DNA of 64,000 bases from Alphaproteobacteria bacterium Ga0077535 (GTDB taxonomy: Bacteria > Pseudomonadota > Alphaproteobacteria > Caulobacterales > Aquidulcibacteraceae). Made by a program: the position numbers and the translations under genes. Shown piece after piece: positions 37,736-46,793 of the stretch. The DNA is taken from the NCBI GenBank assembly GCA_001464425.1, contig LNEK01000025.1:1-64000 (forward strand), given 5' to 3'. The notes under the pieces were generated by a model, which saw only the letters and a program-made list of their open reading frames with translations, was not told where the DNA came from and did no database searches. The first letter of the stretch is position 1. Every line of letters begins with the position of its first letter.

Positions 37736-38908
37736 ATGACCGACACACCACGCCATTTCGGACCCGAAATTCAGGGCGCGATTTATCTGCGTGGTTTGAG
37801 CGGCGCGAAGCCCGATATCCCGACGAGCTTCACCGGTCTCGAAGCAGCGGCGCAGAAGAAGATGACGCCGGAAGCGTGGGCATACACTGCCGGCTCCGCT
37901 GGTTTAGAAACCGCTGCGGAAGCCAATCGCGCCGCGTTTTCGCGCTTTCCGATCGCCCCGCGCATGCTCGGCGGCGCGGCGCAACGTAATCTCGGCTGCG
38001 AAATATTCGGCGCGCGTGCGGTCGCGCCGATCATGTCGTGTCCGGTTGGCGTGCTCGAGATGATGCACCCCGAGGCTGACCTTGCGGTGGCGCGCGCTAT
38101 GTCGCGGCTGCAACTGCCAATGATCATTTCGAGCCAGGCGTCGAAGCCGATGGAGGAGATCGCCAAAGCCAATGGCGACGGTGATCGCTTCTATCAGCTC
38201 TATTGGGGTAAGAAGGACGAGGTGGCGGAAAGTTTCGTGAAGCGCGCCGAGCAAATCGGCGCCAAGGCTATCTTCCTGACGCTCGACACAACCGCGCTCG
38301 GCTGGCGCCCGCGCGATCTCGATCTTGGCTACATGCCGTTTCTGCGCGGGCAGGGCATCGCGCAATTCACTTCCGATCCGGCGTTCCGCGCGCTGCTGCC
38401 GCAAACGCCGGAGGAAAACCCGCAAGCCGCGGCGATCATGTTCACGCAGATATTCTCTGACCCCGGTCTCGATTGGGCGCGCATCGCCAAGATCAAATCG
38501 TGGACGAAACTGCCCGTGGTGCTGAAAGGCATCCAGCGCGCGGACGATGCCGCCAAAGCTGTCAGCGAGGGCTTCGACGGGATCATGGTCTCGAACCATG
38601 GCGGCCGGCAGGTCGACGGCGGCATGGGCGCGCTCGATGCGCTGCCGGGCGTGGTTGCCGCCGTGAAAGGCAAAGTCCCGGTCTTTATGGACAGCGGCAT
38701 CCGCTGCGGCGCCGACGTCTTCAAAGCACTTGCCCTTGGGGCAGCCGGGGTTGGGATTGGCCGTCCTTATGTGTATGGGCTCGCCCTCAATGGCGATCAG
38801 GGCGTCCAGACGGTCATGGAATACCTGCTGTCCGAGCTGGATTTGATCATGGGGCTAAATGGCTGCCGCACGCCGGCCGATATCACCCGCGATTTGCTCG
38901 CCGGCTAA
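37736..38908 (+). CDS. FMN-dependent alpha-hydroxyacid oxidase (lactate oxidase/monooxygenase-like)
   Basis: The 390-residue TIM-barrel flavoprotein has the catalytic motif SNHGGRQ with His288, PVVLKGIQ with the FMN-binding lysine, and the phosphate-binding GAAGVGIGRPYVYGL. It oxidises a 2-hydroxyacid such as lactate. The overall look, including the roughly 35-residue lead-in before the barrel, is closest to lactate 2-monooxygenase; the exact acid and electron acceptor cannot be read. Confidence 0.9.
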   Translation: MTDTPRHFGPEIQGAIYLRGLSGAKPDIPTSFTGLEAAAQKKMTPEAWAYTAGSAGLETAAEANRAAFSRFPIAPRMLGGAAQRNLGCEIFGARAVAPIMSCPVGVLEMMHPEADLAVARAMSRLQLPMIISSQASKPMEEIAKANGDGDRFYQLYWGKKDEVAESFVKRAEQIGAKAIFLTLDTTALGWRPRDLDLGYMPFLRGQGIAQFTSDPAFRALLPQTPEENPQAAAIMFTQIFSDPGLDWARIAKIKSWTKLPVVLKGIQRADDAAKAVSEGFDGIMVSNHGGRQVDGGMGALDALPGVVAAVKGKVPVFMDSGIRCGADVFKALALGAAGVGIGRPYVYGLALNGDQGVQTVMEYLLSELDLIMGLNGCRTPADITRDLLAG

Positions 38909-38914
38909 AATTTC

Positions 38915-38964
38915 TGACGGGGCCGTCAACTTCAGTTGACCCTACCGTAAACGGAACCTAGGTT
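38915..38964 (+). promoter_or_regulatory. promoter and operator candidates upstream of the MerR gene
   Basis: TTGACC (38936-38941) and TAGGTT (38959-38964) are spaced by 17 bases like a sigma-70 promoter. The palindrome CCGTAAACGG (38945-38954) sits within the spacer, where MerR-family proteins usually bind. Two further palindromes lie upstream: TGACGGGGCCGTCA (38915-38928) and GTCAAC-4-GTTGAC (38925-38940). The likely ligand is autoregulation by the MerR protein encoded next. Confidence 0.5.
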
Positions 38965-38996
38965 GGGGCCTGCTGGGCGAACCCGAGGGAACCGTC

Positions 38997-39446
38997 ATGA
39001 CCAAAACCGAGCGCACGTACACGATCTCGCAGCTGGCCCGTGAGTTCGAGGTGACCCCTCGCGCACTCCGCTTCTACGAGGATAAAGGCCTGTTGACGCC
39101 GCGCCGTGACGGCATGAACCGCGTCTATTCGCACCGAGATCGCGCTAAGCTGCAGCTGATCCTGCGCGGCAAGCGCGTTGGCCTCTCGCTCATCGAGATC
39201 AAGGAAATCCTCGACCTCTATAAGGTCGATCAGCGCGCGCAGGCTCAAACCGCGCTGAAGAAGTACAAAGCCCGCATCGTCGCTCTCGAAGCGCAGCGCG
39301 AAGATGTCGACGCCGCGATCGAAACGCTGACGTCGGGCATCGCCGCGCTCGAAAAGTTCCTCTCAAAGCCGGCAGCGCCCGCCGCGATGGGCGCAGCACG
39401 CGCTTTTGAAGCCGAAGCCAAGAAGCGGCTCGAAGACGCGCACTGA
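38997..39446 (+). CDS. MerR family transcriptional regulator of the acyl-CoA module
   Basis: The 149-residue protein has a MerR helix-turn-helix (YTISQLAREFEVTPRALRFYEDKGLLTP), a wing and a dimerisation helix from about residue 85. There is no conserved metal-binding Cys. MerR proteins of this kind (LiuR-like) control branched-chain or fatty acid degradation genes in proteobacteria, which fits the acyl-CoA dehydrogenase 37 bases downstream. Confidence 0.9.
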   Translation: MTKTERTYTISQLAREFEVTPRALRFYEDKGLLTPRRDGMNRVYSHRDRAKLQLILRGKRVGLSLIEIKEILDLYKVDQRAQAQTALKKYKARIVALEAQREDVDAAIETLTSGIAALEKFLSKPAAPAAMGAARAFEAEAKKRLEDAH

Positions 39447-39483
39447 CGCGTCTATAGAATAAGAAAAACATAGGGAGAGCTGC

Positions 39484-41277
39484 ATGCCGACATATACGGC
39501 GCCGCTTCGCGAATATCGCTTCCTCCTGAAGGACGTGCTCGACATCGGGCGCTATTCCAATTTGCCGACCTTCTCCGACGCGCCGCTCGACCTGATCGAT
39601 CAGGTGCTGGAGGAGGGCGCGAAGTTTTGCGAAGGCATGCTCGCGCCCCTCAACAAGGTTGGCGACGAACACGGCTGCAAGCGCGCCGATGATGGCTCGG
39701 TGACGACGCCGCCGGGTTTCAAGGACGCCTACAAGCAATTGACCGACGCGGGTTGGCCAGGGCTGACAAGCGATCCCGTTTATGGCGGCCAAGGTCTGCC
39801 GCACATCGTTGGGCTGGCGTGGAATGAAATGGTGTCGTCCGCCAACATGGCGTTCGGCATGTATCCCGGCCTGTCGCACGGCGCTTACGCCGCGATCCAC
39901 AGCCACGGCAGCGATGAACTGAAGCAAACCTATCTGCCGAAGCTGGTCACCGGCGAGTGGACCGGCACCATGAATTTGACCGAGCCGCATTGCGGCACCG
40001 ATCTCGGCTTGCTGCGCACCAAAGCGATCCCGCAGGCGGACGGCACATATCGCATCACCGGCCAGAAGATTTTCATCTCAGCCGGCGAGCACGATCTGGC
40101 GCCGAACATCATTCACCTCGTCATCGCGCGCATCGAAGGCGCGCCGGCCGGCACTAAAGGCATTTCACTCTTCATCGTGCCGAAATTCATTCTCGACAAG
40201 GATGGCAATCCCGGCAAACGCAACGGCGTTGTCTGCGGCGCCATCGAAGAGAAGATGGGCATTCACGGCAACTCGACCTGCGTGCTGAATTACGATGACG
40301 CTGTCGGTTATCTGGTCGGCCAAGAGAACAAAGGCCTCGCGGCCATGTTCACGATGATGAACGTGGCGCGGCTTGGCGTTGGTTTGCAGGGCCTCAGCCA
40401 GAGCGAAGTCGCGTATCAGAACGCTGTCGCTTACGCCAAAGATCGCCTGCAGATGCGCTCGATCACCGGCGCGAAAAACCCGAACGGCCCCGCCGATCCG
40501 ATCATCGTCCACCCTGACGTGCGCCGCATGCTCATGGACGCAAAGGCGTTCAACGAAGGCGCGCGGGCGTTTGCCTTCTGGACCGCGATCCACGGCGATC
40601 TGCTGCACACCTCGCCCGACGAGAAGGTGCGCGAGAAGGCCGATGATTACATGGCGCTGATGACGCCGGTGATCAAAAGCTATCTGACCGACAAGGGCTA
40701 CGCCAACGCCACCAATTGCCAGCAAATCTTCGGCGGCCACGGCTACATCGAAGAACACGGCATGAGCCAGTTCGTCCGTGATGCCCGCATCACGCAGATT
40801 TACGAAGGCACCAACGGCATCCAGGCGCTCGATCTCGTCGGCCGCAAACTCGGCGCCAATGGCGGTCGCGCCATCTTCGCGTTCTTCAATGAAATGGACG
40901 ACTTCATCCACAATCACGAAGACGATGCGGAGCTAAAAGAGTTTGTCGATGCGCTGAAGGACGTCAAAGCCCAGCTGCAAGACGGCACGATGTGGTTGAT
41001 GCAGAACGGCATGACCAATTTCGACAATGCCGGCGCCGCCAGCCACGATTTCCTCAACCTCTTCGGCATCACCGCGCTCACCTACATGTGGACGCTGCAA
41101 GCCAAAGCGGCGTTCGCCGCGAAGAAGGATGGCGGCGCTGCCGATCCGTACTTCGACACCAAGCTCGCCACCGGCCGCTATTTCCTCGCCCGCACGCTGC
41201 CCGACGCCGCCGCGCATTTAGCGAAGGTGAAAACCGGCGCCGGCCCCGTGATGGCGCTCGCGGCGGAGCAATTCTGA
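39484..41277 (+). CDS. acyl-CoA dehydrogenase with C-terminal extension
   Basis: The 597-residue flavoenzyme catalyses alpha,beta-dehydrogenation of an acyl-CoA. It has MNLTEPHCGTDLG, GQKIFISAGEHD and the catalytic-loop RITQIYEGTNGIQALDLVGRK with Glu441. The C-terminal extension (about residues 470-597) is the DmdC/AcdH-type domain. This family includes 3-methylmercaptopropionyl-CoA dehydrogenase, but chain specificity cannot be read. The start has an AGGGAGAG site; the stop shares a base with the OsmC start. Confidence 0.93.
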   Translation: MPTYTAPLREYRFLLKDVLDIGRYSNLPTFSDAPLDLIDQVLEEGAKFCEGMLAPLNKVGDEHGCKRADDGSVTTPPGFKDAYKQLTDAGWPGLTSDPVYGGQGLPHIVGLAWNEMVSSANMAFGMYPGLSHGAYAAIHSHGSDELKQTYLPKLVTGEWTGTMNLTEPHCGTDLGLLRTKAIPQADGTYRITGQKIFISAGEHDLAPNIIHLVIARIEGAPAGTKGISLFIVPKFILDKDGNPGKRNGVVCGAIEEKMGIHGNSTCVLNYDDAVGYLVGQENKGLAAMFTMMNVARLGVGLQGLSQSEVAYQNAVAYAKDRLQMRSITGAKNPNGPADPIIVHPDVRRMLMDAKAFNEGARAFAFWTAIHGDLLHTSPDEKVREKADDYMALMTPVIKSYLTDKGYANATNCQQIFGGHGYIEEHGMSQFVRDARITQIYEGTNGIQALDLVGRKLGANGGRAIFAFFNEMDDFIHNHEDDAELKEFVDALKDVKAQLQDGTMWLMQNGMTNFDNAGAASHDFLNLFGITALTYMWTLQAKAAFAAKKDGGAADPYFDTKLATGRYFLARTLPDAAAHLAKVKTGAGPVMALAAEQF

Positions 41278-41747
41278 TGGCCACGTACACCTCCACCCTC
41301 ACCTGGGTTCGCGGCGATGACTCATTCGCCGATGGCAAATATTCGCGCGCGCATGAGATCAGCTTCGATGGCGGCGTCACCATGCCGGCCTCGTCCTCTC
41401 CGCATGTCGTGAAGCTGCCGCTCTCACGCGAAGACGCTGTCGATCCGGAAGAGATGTTGGTGGCGTCGCTGTCGTCCTGCCACATGCTGTTCTTTCTCGA
41501 TTTCGCGCGCCGCGGCGGCTTCGTCGTCGATGCTTATGTCGATCAGGCCGAAGGCGTGATGGGCAAGGACGAGCGCGGCCGTATCGCCATGACGCAAGTG
41601 AAGCTCAATCCGCAGATCGCGTGGGCGGGCGAAAAGCAACCGGCGCCGGAAGAAATCCGCGAGCTACATCACAAAGCCCACGAAGCTTGCTTCATCGCCA
41701 ACTCGTTCCGCGGCGACGTCGCCATTGCGGATGGTGAGGCGCACTAG
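41277..41747 (+). CDS. OsmC family peroxiredoxin-like protein
   Basis: The 156-residue protein has the two OsmC cysteines, Cys68 in SLSSCHMLFFLDFARR and Cys138 in AHEACFIANSF, which reduce organic hydroperoxides through a disulfide. Placed in the acyl-CoA module with a TGATG overlap, it may remove fatty-acid hydroperoxides or reactive by-products of oxidation; that link is inferred. Confidence 0.9.
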   Translation: MATYTSTLTWVRGDDSFADGKYSRAHEISFDGGVTMPASSSPHVVKLPLSREDAVDPEEMLVASLSSCHMLFFLDFARRGGFVVDAYVDQAEGVMGKDERGRIAMTQVKLNPQIAWAGEKQPAPEEIRELHHKAHEACFIANSFRGDVAIADGEAH

Positions 41748-41868
41748 TTTTACCGCGCTTTGCTCAGCCCGAGCGAAGCGGTCAGCGGAGTAGGCGCTTA
41801 GCGCCAGGGACGACTCCGGTCCCATGTGAGGGTGAAGCGGCGCTGCCGCTGGACGTTGGAGTACGAAC
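41748..41868 (+). other. 121-bp gap with short inverted repeats before the thiolase gene
   Basis: No gene fits here. GGCGC-TTA-GCGCC at about 41790-41803 and other GC-rich repeats could fold in the mRNA. TTGGAG near 41858 is the ribosome-binding site of the thiolase gene. Confidence 0.4.
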
Positions 41869-43083
41869 ATGGCTGAAGCCTATATTTATGACGCGGTGCG
41901 TACGCCGCGCGGCAAAGGCAAAGCGAACGGCTCGCTGCACGAGCAGACGTCGCTGCAATTGGCGACGCAAGTGCTGCAGGCCATCCGCGATCGCAACAAC
42001 CTCGACACCTCGAAGGTTGATGATGTCGTCATGGGCGTGCTCTCGCCGATCGGCGAGCAAGGCGGCAACCTTCCGCGTATCGCTGCGCTGAACGCCGGCT
42101 ACGCTGAAACTGTTTCGGGCGTGCAGGTCGAGCGCTTCTGTGCGTCGGGTCTGGAAGCTTGCAACATCGCCGCGGCGAAAGTGAAATCAGGGGAGGCTGC
42201 GCTTGCGATCGGCGCCGGCACCGAGAGCATGAGCCGCGTGCCGATGGGCTCGACCGGCGGTTCATGGGCGACCGATCCGTCGATCGCGATGAAGACTTAC
42301 TTCACGCCGCAGGGCGTTTCCGCTGATGCGATCGCCACCAAATATGGTTTCTCGCGCACCGATCTCGACCAGTTCGCGGTGCAATCGCAACAGCGCGCGG
42401 CGCAAGCGTGGAAGGAAGGCCGTTTCAAGAAATCGATCATTCCAGTGAAGGATCAACTCGGCGTTACGCTGCTTGACCGCGACGAGTTCATGCGCCCTGA
42501 GACCACGCTCCAATCACTCGGCGCGCTGGAGCCCAGCTTCAAGATGCAGGGCGAAGTGATGCCCGGCTTCGACGACGTGATTAAGCAGCGCTACCCGGAG
42601 CTTGAGAAGATCGATCACGTCCACCACGCCGGCAATTCGTCGGGCATCGTTGACGGCGCCGCTGGCGTGTTGATCGGTTCGAAGGAAATGGGCGATGCGC
42701 TCGGCTTGAAGCCGCGCGCGCGTATCGTTGGCGGTGCGTCGATTGGCTCGGAGCCGTCGATTATGCTGACAGGTCCGGAGCACGTCACGCACAAGCTGAT
42801 GAAGCGACTCGGCCTCTCCAAGCAGGACATCGACCTTTGGGAGCTCAACGAAGCTTTCGCCTCGGTCGTGTTGCGCTGGGTGCAGGCGCTTGATCTCGAC
42901 ATGGACAAGGTCAACGTCAATGGCGGCGCCATCGCGATGGGCCACCCCATCGGCGCCACCGGCGCGATGATCCTCGGCACCATGGTCGATGAACTCGAAC
43001 GCGCCGACAAAGAACGCGCTCTCATCACGCTCTGCATCGGTGCCGGCATGGGCACCGCAACCGTGATCGAACGCGTCAACTAA
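41869..43083 (+). CDS. fadA: acetyl-CoA C-acyltransferase (3-ketoacyl-CoA thiolase)
   Basis: The 404-residue thiolase has the acylated Cys91 in [13 protein letters not shown], the NEAFA motif, [15 protein letters not shown] with the catalytic His, and CIGAGMG with the second Cys. It cleaves 3-ketoacyl-CoA with CoA, the last step of beta-oxidation. The gene precedes the FadB-like gene by 72 bases, separated by a hairpin. Confidence 0.94.
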   Translation: MAEAYIYDAVRTPRGKGKANGSLHEQTSLQLATQVLQAIRDRNNLDTSKVDDVVMGVLSPIGEQGGNLPRIAALNAGYAETVSGVQVERFCASGLEACNIAAAKVKSGEAALAIGAGTESMSRVPMGSTGGSWATDPSIAMKTYFTPQGVSADAIATKYGFSRTDLDQFAVQSQQRAAQAWKEGRFKKSIIPVKDQLGVTLLDRDEFMRPETTLQSLGALEPSFKMQGEVMPGFDDVIKQRYPELEKIDHVHHAGNSSGIVDGAAGVLIGSKEMGDALGLKPRARIVGGASIGSEPSIMLTGPEHVTHKLMKRLGLSKQDIDLWELNEAFASVVLRWVQALDLDMDKVNVNGGAIAMGHPIGATGAMILGTMVDELERADKERALITLCIGAGMGTATVIERVN

Positions 43084-43092
43084 GAAACGGGA

Positions 43093-43123
43093 ACGCGGGC
43101 GGTGGCGAACCCGCCGCCCGCGT
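43093..43123 (+). other. hairpin between thiolase and FadB-like genes
   Basis: ACGCGGGCGG (43093-43102) pairs with CCGCCCGCGT (43114-43123). There is no T-run, so it may be a stability element or a partial terminator that adjusts the ratio of the two enzymes. Confidence 0.45.
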
Positions 43124-43155
43124 CCACTAGTGGGAATAGGTAGAGGGTAGGTCCG

Positions 43156-45393
43156 ATGGAAAACTTCAAGATCGACGTCGACAGCGACGGCATCGCGCTC
43201 ATCACGTTCGACGTGCCGGGCCGCTCCATGAACACGATCACCGGCTCGGTGATGCGTGATCTCGTAACCTTGGTCGAGACCATCAAGTCCGACGACAAAA
43301 TCAAGGGCGCCGTCATCACCTCCGGCAAGACCACCGGCTTCTGCGCAGGCGCCGATCTCGGCGAACTCAATCAGCGCGGCGCAGCTAAAGAAGAAGCGCC
43401 GAAGAGCGAAGAAGAAAAGCTGAAGAAGCAATTCGACCAAAGCTTCACGCTCAACCGCTCGCTGCGCGCCATCGAAACCTGCGGCAAACCTGTCGCCGTG
43501 GCACTCGAAGGTCTCGCGCTTGGTGGTGGTCTCGAAATCGCGCTCGCCTGCCACTACCGGGTCGCCGCCGACAATCCGAAAGCAAAGTTCGGCCTGCCTG
43601 AATCAAAAGTCGGCCTGTTGCCGGGCGCCGGCGGCACGCAGCGTCTGCCGCGCCTGATCGGCGTGCAGAACGCCGCCATGATGATCCTGCAAGGAGCGGA
43701 TAAATCTCCGCAAGAAGCTAAGGGTCTCGGCTTCATCAATGAAGTCGTTGAAGCTGGAAAAACTGTTGAAGCCGCGAAAGCGTGGGTGAAGACGACGTTG
43801 CCATGGGATTACGCTAAGGGCCCAAACCCGAAGGCGATCGCGCCGTGGGACGTCAAAGGCTACAAAGTGAAGGACGGCCCGTTCACGCCAGCCGGCGCGA
43901 TGGCCGCTGTAGGCGGCAACGCCATGGTCTCCAAGCAGACCAATCTCAACTATCCGGCTCAGCGCAACATTCTCTCGTGCATCTATGAAGGCATGCAGGT
44001 GCCGATCGACGCCGCGTTGCGCATCGAGAGCCGCTACTTCATCAAGACCGCCAACACACCGCAAGCAAAGGGCATGATCCGGACCTTGTTCGTGAACATG
44101 CAAGCCCTCGGCAAAGGCGGAAACCGCCCCGAAGGCATCCCGACCTACGACATCAAGAAGGTCGCTGTCATCGGCGCCGGCCTGATGGGCGCCGGCATCG
44201 CCTACGTGCAAGCCAAGGCCGGCATTGAAACCGTGCTGCTCGATGTCAGCCAAGAGAGCGCCGAGAAGGGCAAAGCCTATTCCAAGCGCATCGTCGATAA
44301 GGACATCTCGCGCGGCAAGATCACCAAGGAGAAGGGCGATGCGCTGCTCGCTTTGATCACGCCTTCGACCGATTATTCTCTTATCAAGGGCGCTGACCTC
44401 GTTGTCGAAGCCGTGTTCGAAAACGTGCAGCTCAAAGCCGACGTGACCAAGAAGGCCGAGGAATTCCTCGGCGAGAACGCCGTGTTCGGCTCTAACACCT
44501 CGACGCTGCCGATCACCGGCCTCGCCGAAGCCTCATCGCGTCCGAAGAACTTCATCGGCATCCACTTCTTCTCGCCGGTCGAGCGCATGGGCTTGGTTGA
44601 GCTCATCCTCGGCAAGGAAACGACGCCGGAAACGCAAGCCAAGGCGATCGATTACGTCATCAAGATCCGCAAGACGCCGATCACGGTGAACGACTTCCGC
44701 GGCTTCTACACGTCGCGCTGCTTTGGCACTTATCCGGCCGAAGGCGTCGAGATGCTCATGGAAGGCATCGCGCCGGCGATCATCGAAAACGTCGGCCGCC
44801 AGTGCGGCATGCCGATGGGCCCACTCGAAGTCTCCGACTCCGTCGGCCTCGATACGGCGCTGAAGATCGGCAAGACCAACGCCGAACTCAATCAGCAGGA
44901 TTACAAAAAGGACCCGCGCGCCGCGATGCTTTCATGGCTCGTGGAAGACAAGGGCCGAGTCGGCCGCAAGGGCGGCAAGGGCTATTACGAGTACGGCGAA
45001 GACGGCAAGCCGTCGCGCATCTGGCCGGGCCTGGCCGAGCGCATCGAAGTGAAAACCAAAGAGTGCCCGCCGGAGCTGAAAGCAGAGCTGACCAAGCGCT
45101 TCCTCTTCCGCCAATGCATCGAAGTCGCGCGTTGCTTCGAAGAGGGCGTCATCACCGATCCGCGCGACGCCGACGTCGGCTCGATCCTCGCTTGGGGCTT
45201 TGCGCCCTATAGCGGCGGCTGCATCAGCTACATCGACTTGTTCTGGGGCACGAAGAAGTTCGTCGAAGAAGCCGATCGTCTCGCCGATACGTACGGCGAT
45301 CGCTTCCGCCCCAACAAACTCCTCCGCGACATGGCCGCCAAAGGCGAGACCTTCTACGAGCGCTTCGGCGCGAAAGAGAAGAAGGCGGCTTAA
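43156..45393 (+). CDS. fadB: fatty oxidation multifunctional protein (enoyl-CoA hydratase / 3-hydroxyacyl-CoA dehydrogenase)
   Basis: The 745-residue protein joins an N-terminal crotonase domain (ALGGGLEIALACHYR, then LPESKVGLLPGAGGTQRL, with both catalytic Glu) to a dehydrogenase with Rossmann motif VIGAGLMGAGIAYV near residue 337 and a catalytic His near 469 in IHFFSPVERM. The C-terminal helical domains (about 530-745) complete the FadB/FadJ layout. It performs the two middle steps of beta-oxidation with the upstream thiolase. Confidence 0.94.
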   Translation: MENFKIDVDSDGIALITFDVPGRSMNTITGSVMRDLVTLVETIKSDDKIKGAVITSGKTTGFCAGADLGELNQRGAAKEEAPKSEEEKLKKQFDQSFTLNRSLRAIETCGKPVAVALEGLALGGGLEIALACHYRVAADNPKAKFGLPESKVGLLPGAGGTQRLPRLIGVQNAAMMILQGADKSPQEAKGLGFINEVVEAGKTVEAAKAWVKTTLPWDYAKGPNPKAIAPWDVKGYKVKDGPFTPAGAMAAVGGNAMVSKQTNLNYPAQRNILSCIYEGMQVPIDAALRIESRYFIKTANTPQAKGMIRTLFVNMQALGKGGNRPEGIPTYDIKKVAVIGAGLMGAGIAYVQAKAGIETVLLDVSQESAEKGKAYSKRIVDKDISRGKITKEKGDALLALITPSTDYSLIKGADLVVEAVFENVQLKADVTKKAEEFLGENAVFGSNTSTLPITGLAEASSRPKNFIGIHFFSPVERMGLVELILGKETTPETQAKAIDYVIKIRKTPITVNDFRGFYTSRCFGTYPAEGVEMLMEGIAPAIIENVGRQCGMPMGPLEVSDSVGLDTALKIGKTNAELNQQDYKKDPRAAMLSWLVEDKGRVGRKGGKGYYEYGEDGKPSRIWPGLAERIEVKTKECPPELKAELTKRFLFRQCIEVARCFEEGVITDPRDADVGSILAWGFAPYSGGCISYIDLFWGTKKFVEEADRLADTYGDRFRPNKLLRDMAAKGETFYERFGAKEKKAA

Positions 45394-45399
45394 AGATCG

Positions 45400-45425
45400 A
45401 AAGGGCCGCTTTCGAGCGGCCCTTT
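45400..45425 (+). terminator. Rho-independent terminator with UUCG tetraloop
   Basis: A perfect 11-bp stem (45400-45410 with 45415-45425) is capped by TTCG and ends in a CCTTTGTTC T-rich stretch seven bases after the FadB-like stop. It also lies at the end of the converging SDR gene. Confidence 0.8.
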
Positions 45426-45428
45426 GTT

Positions 45429-46157
45429 CTACATCACCGCGCTGAAGCCGCCGTCGACCGGCACGGTCACGCCGGTGATGAATGCCGCGGCGTCCGAGCA
45501 GAGAAACAAAACCGTACCTGCCATTTCCGCCGGTTTGGCCCAGCGCTTTAGCGGCGTATGCGCAACGATCTTCGCGTCGAACTCCGGATTGCTTTGCGCT
45601 GGCGCTGTCATGTTGGTTTCAACCCAGCCCGGGGCAATGGCGTTGACGCGCACGCCGTCGCTTGCCCACGCTTCGGCCAGTGTTTTGGTCATTTGCAGCA
45701 CGCCGGCTTTGCTGGCGCCGTAGCCGGGAATGAGCGACATGCCGAAATAGCTCGTCATCGAGGCGATGTTGATCACGCTGCCGCGGCTCGCTTTAAGTTG
45801 CGGCAACACCGCGTTGGCCATGCGGAAGGAGCCCGTCAGGTTCACCGCCACCGTTTCTTCGAACACGTCCGGGTCGTATTCCTCGAAGCGCGCCTGGCCG
45901 GCGCAATTCACCAGTACATCAAGCTTTGGCAGGGCCGCCGCCAGCGCCGCGATCCCCGCCGCGTCGCGCATATTGAGCGCGCGATAGGCGAGGCCGGTAA
46001 AGTCTGACTCGTAGACGCCATCGGCGCGCGTGCCGGTGATGGTCACGCCCGCGCCCGCGTCACGAAATGCCGTGGCAATCGCATGACCGATGCCGTTGCT
46101 GCCGCCAGTGACGAGCACGCTCGCGCCCGAAAAATCAAACCGTGCACTCTTCGCCAT
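45429..46157 (-). CDS. short-chain dehydrogenase/reductase (SDR)
   Basis: The 242-residue enzyme has the cofactor motif VLVTGGSNGIGHAIA, NCAG, and catalytic YGASK (YxxxK). The C-terminal region has the GVRVNAIAPGWVET of classical SDRs and PVDGGFSAV at the end. Substrate unknown. ATG 46157, with a GGGGA site, begins MAKSARFDFSG; an upstream in-frame ATG at 46217 adds 20 unsupported residues. Confidence 0.9.
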   Translation of the reverse strand: MAKSARFDFSGASVLVTGGSNGIGHAIATAFRDAGAGVTITGTRADGVYESDFTGLAYRALNMRDAAGIAALAAALPKLDVLVNCAGQARFEEYDPDVFEETVAVNLTGSFRMANAVLPQLKASRGSVINIASMTSYFGMSLIPGYGASKAGVLQMTKTLAEAWASDGVRVNAIAPGWVETNMTAPAQSNPEFDAKIVAHTPLKRWAKPAEMAGTVLFLCSDAAAFITGVTVPVDGGFSAVM

Positions 46158-46265
46158 GACCGCATTCCCCGCTATGTGGCGAGCATGGTGGCGCCGACTT
46201 ACCGGGTTGTCACTCACGATGGGGCTGCTACGCCGCTTTGTTTTCTACGATCGCGGAGAGACGTA

Positions 46266-46736
46266 ATGGACCAACTGACGCTGACGAATCCCGTGTTCGT
46301 CACATATGCCATCGCCGCCGCGATCATGGTTTTGAAAGTCATGCTTCAGGGCTGGATCACTGTCGCGCGCATGATGGCGAACGATGCGGGCTTGGCCAGT
46401 CCCGAGGACCTGAAACCTGGGCCGGCCAATCGCAATCCACGGCCTGAGCAATTAGCGCCGAACGACGATGTCGATCGCTCGCGCCGCATTCATCGCAACG
46501 ATCTTGAGAACATCCCAGCTTTCCTCGCGATCGGTCTGGTCTTCGTTGCCATTGCGCCGCCCCTCGCAGCCGCGCAATGGCTGATGTACGGTTTCGTGGT
46601 AGCGCGGTTGCTGCACACGTTCGCCTATTCAACCGCGCAGCGGCACGAAGTGCGCGCGATATTCTACACCGTGGGCTCCCTCATCGTCATCGCCATGGCA
46701 GTGTGGGTGCTGGCGGCGGCGATCCCGCTGCTCTGA
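46266..46736 (+). CDS. MAPEG family membrane protein
   Basis: The 156-residue protein has four hydrophobic segments and the MAPEG signature RRIHRNDLENIPAFLAIGLV, with the conserved Arg-x-His-Arg-Asn-Asp. The family includes microsomal glutathione transferases and prostaglandin E synthase, but bacterial members are mostly uncharacterised. The longer upstream reading is out of the conserved region. Confidence 0.88.
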   Translation: MDQLTLTNPVFVTYAIAAAIMVLKVMLQGWITVARMMANDAGLASPEDLKPGPANRNPRPEQLAPNDDVDRSRRIHRNDLENIPAFLAIGLVFVAIAPPLAAAQWLMYGFVVARLLHTFAYSTAQRHEVRAIFYTVGSLIVIAMAVWVLAAAIPLL

Positions 46737-46793
46737 GGCGCCTTCCTTTGGGGGAGGGCTTGGCGAAACGGGGTTCGCCATTACGATACGCCA

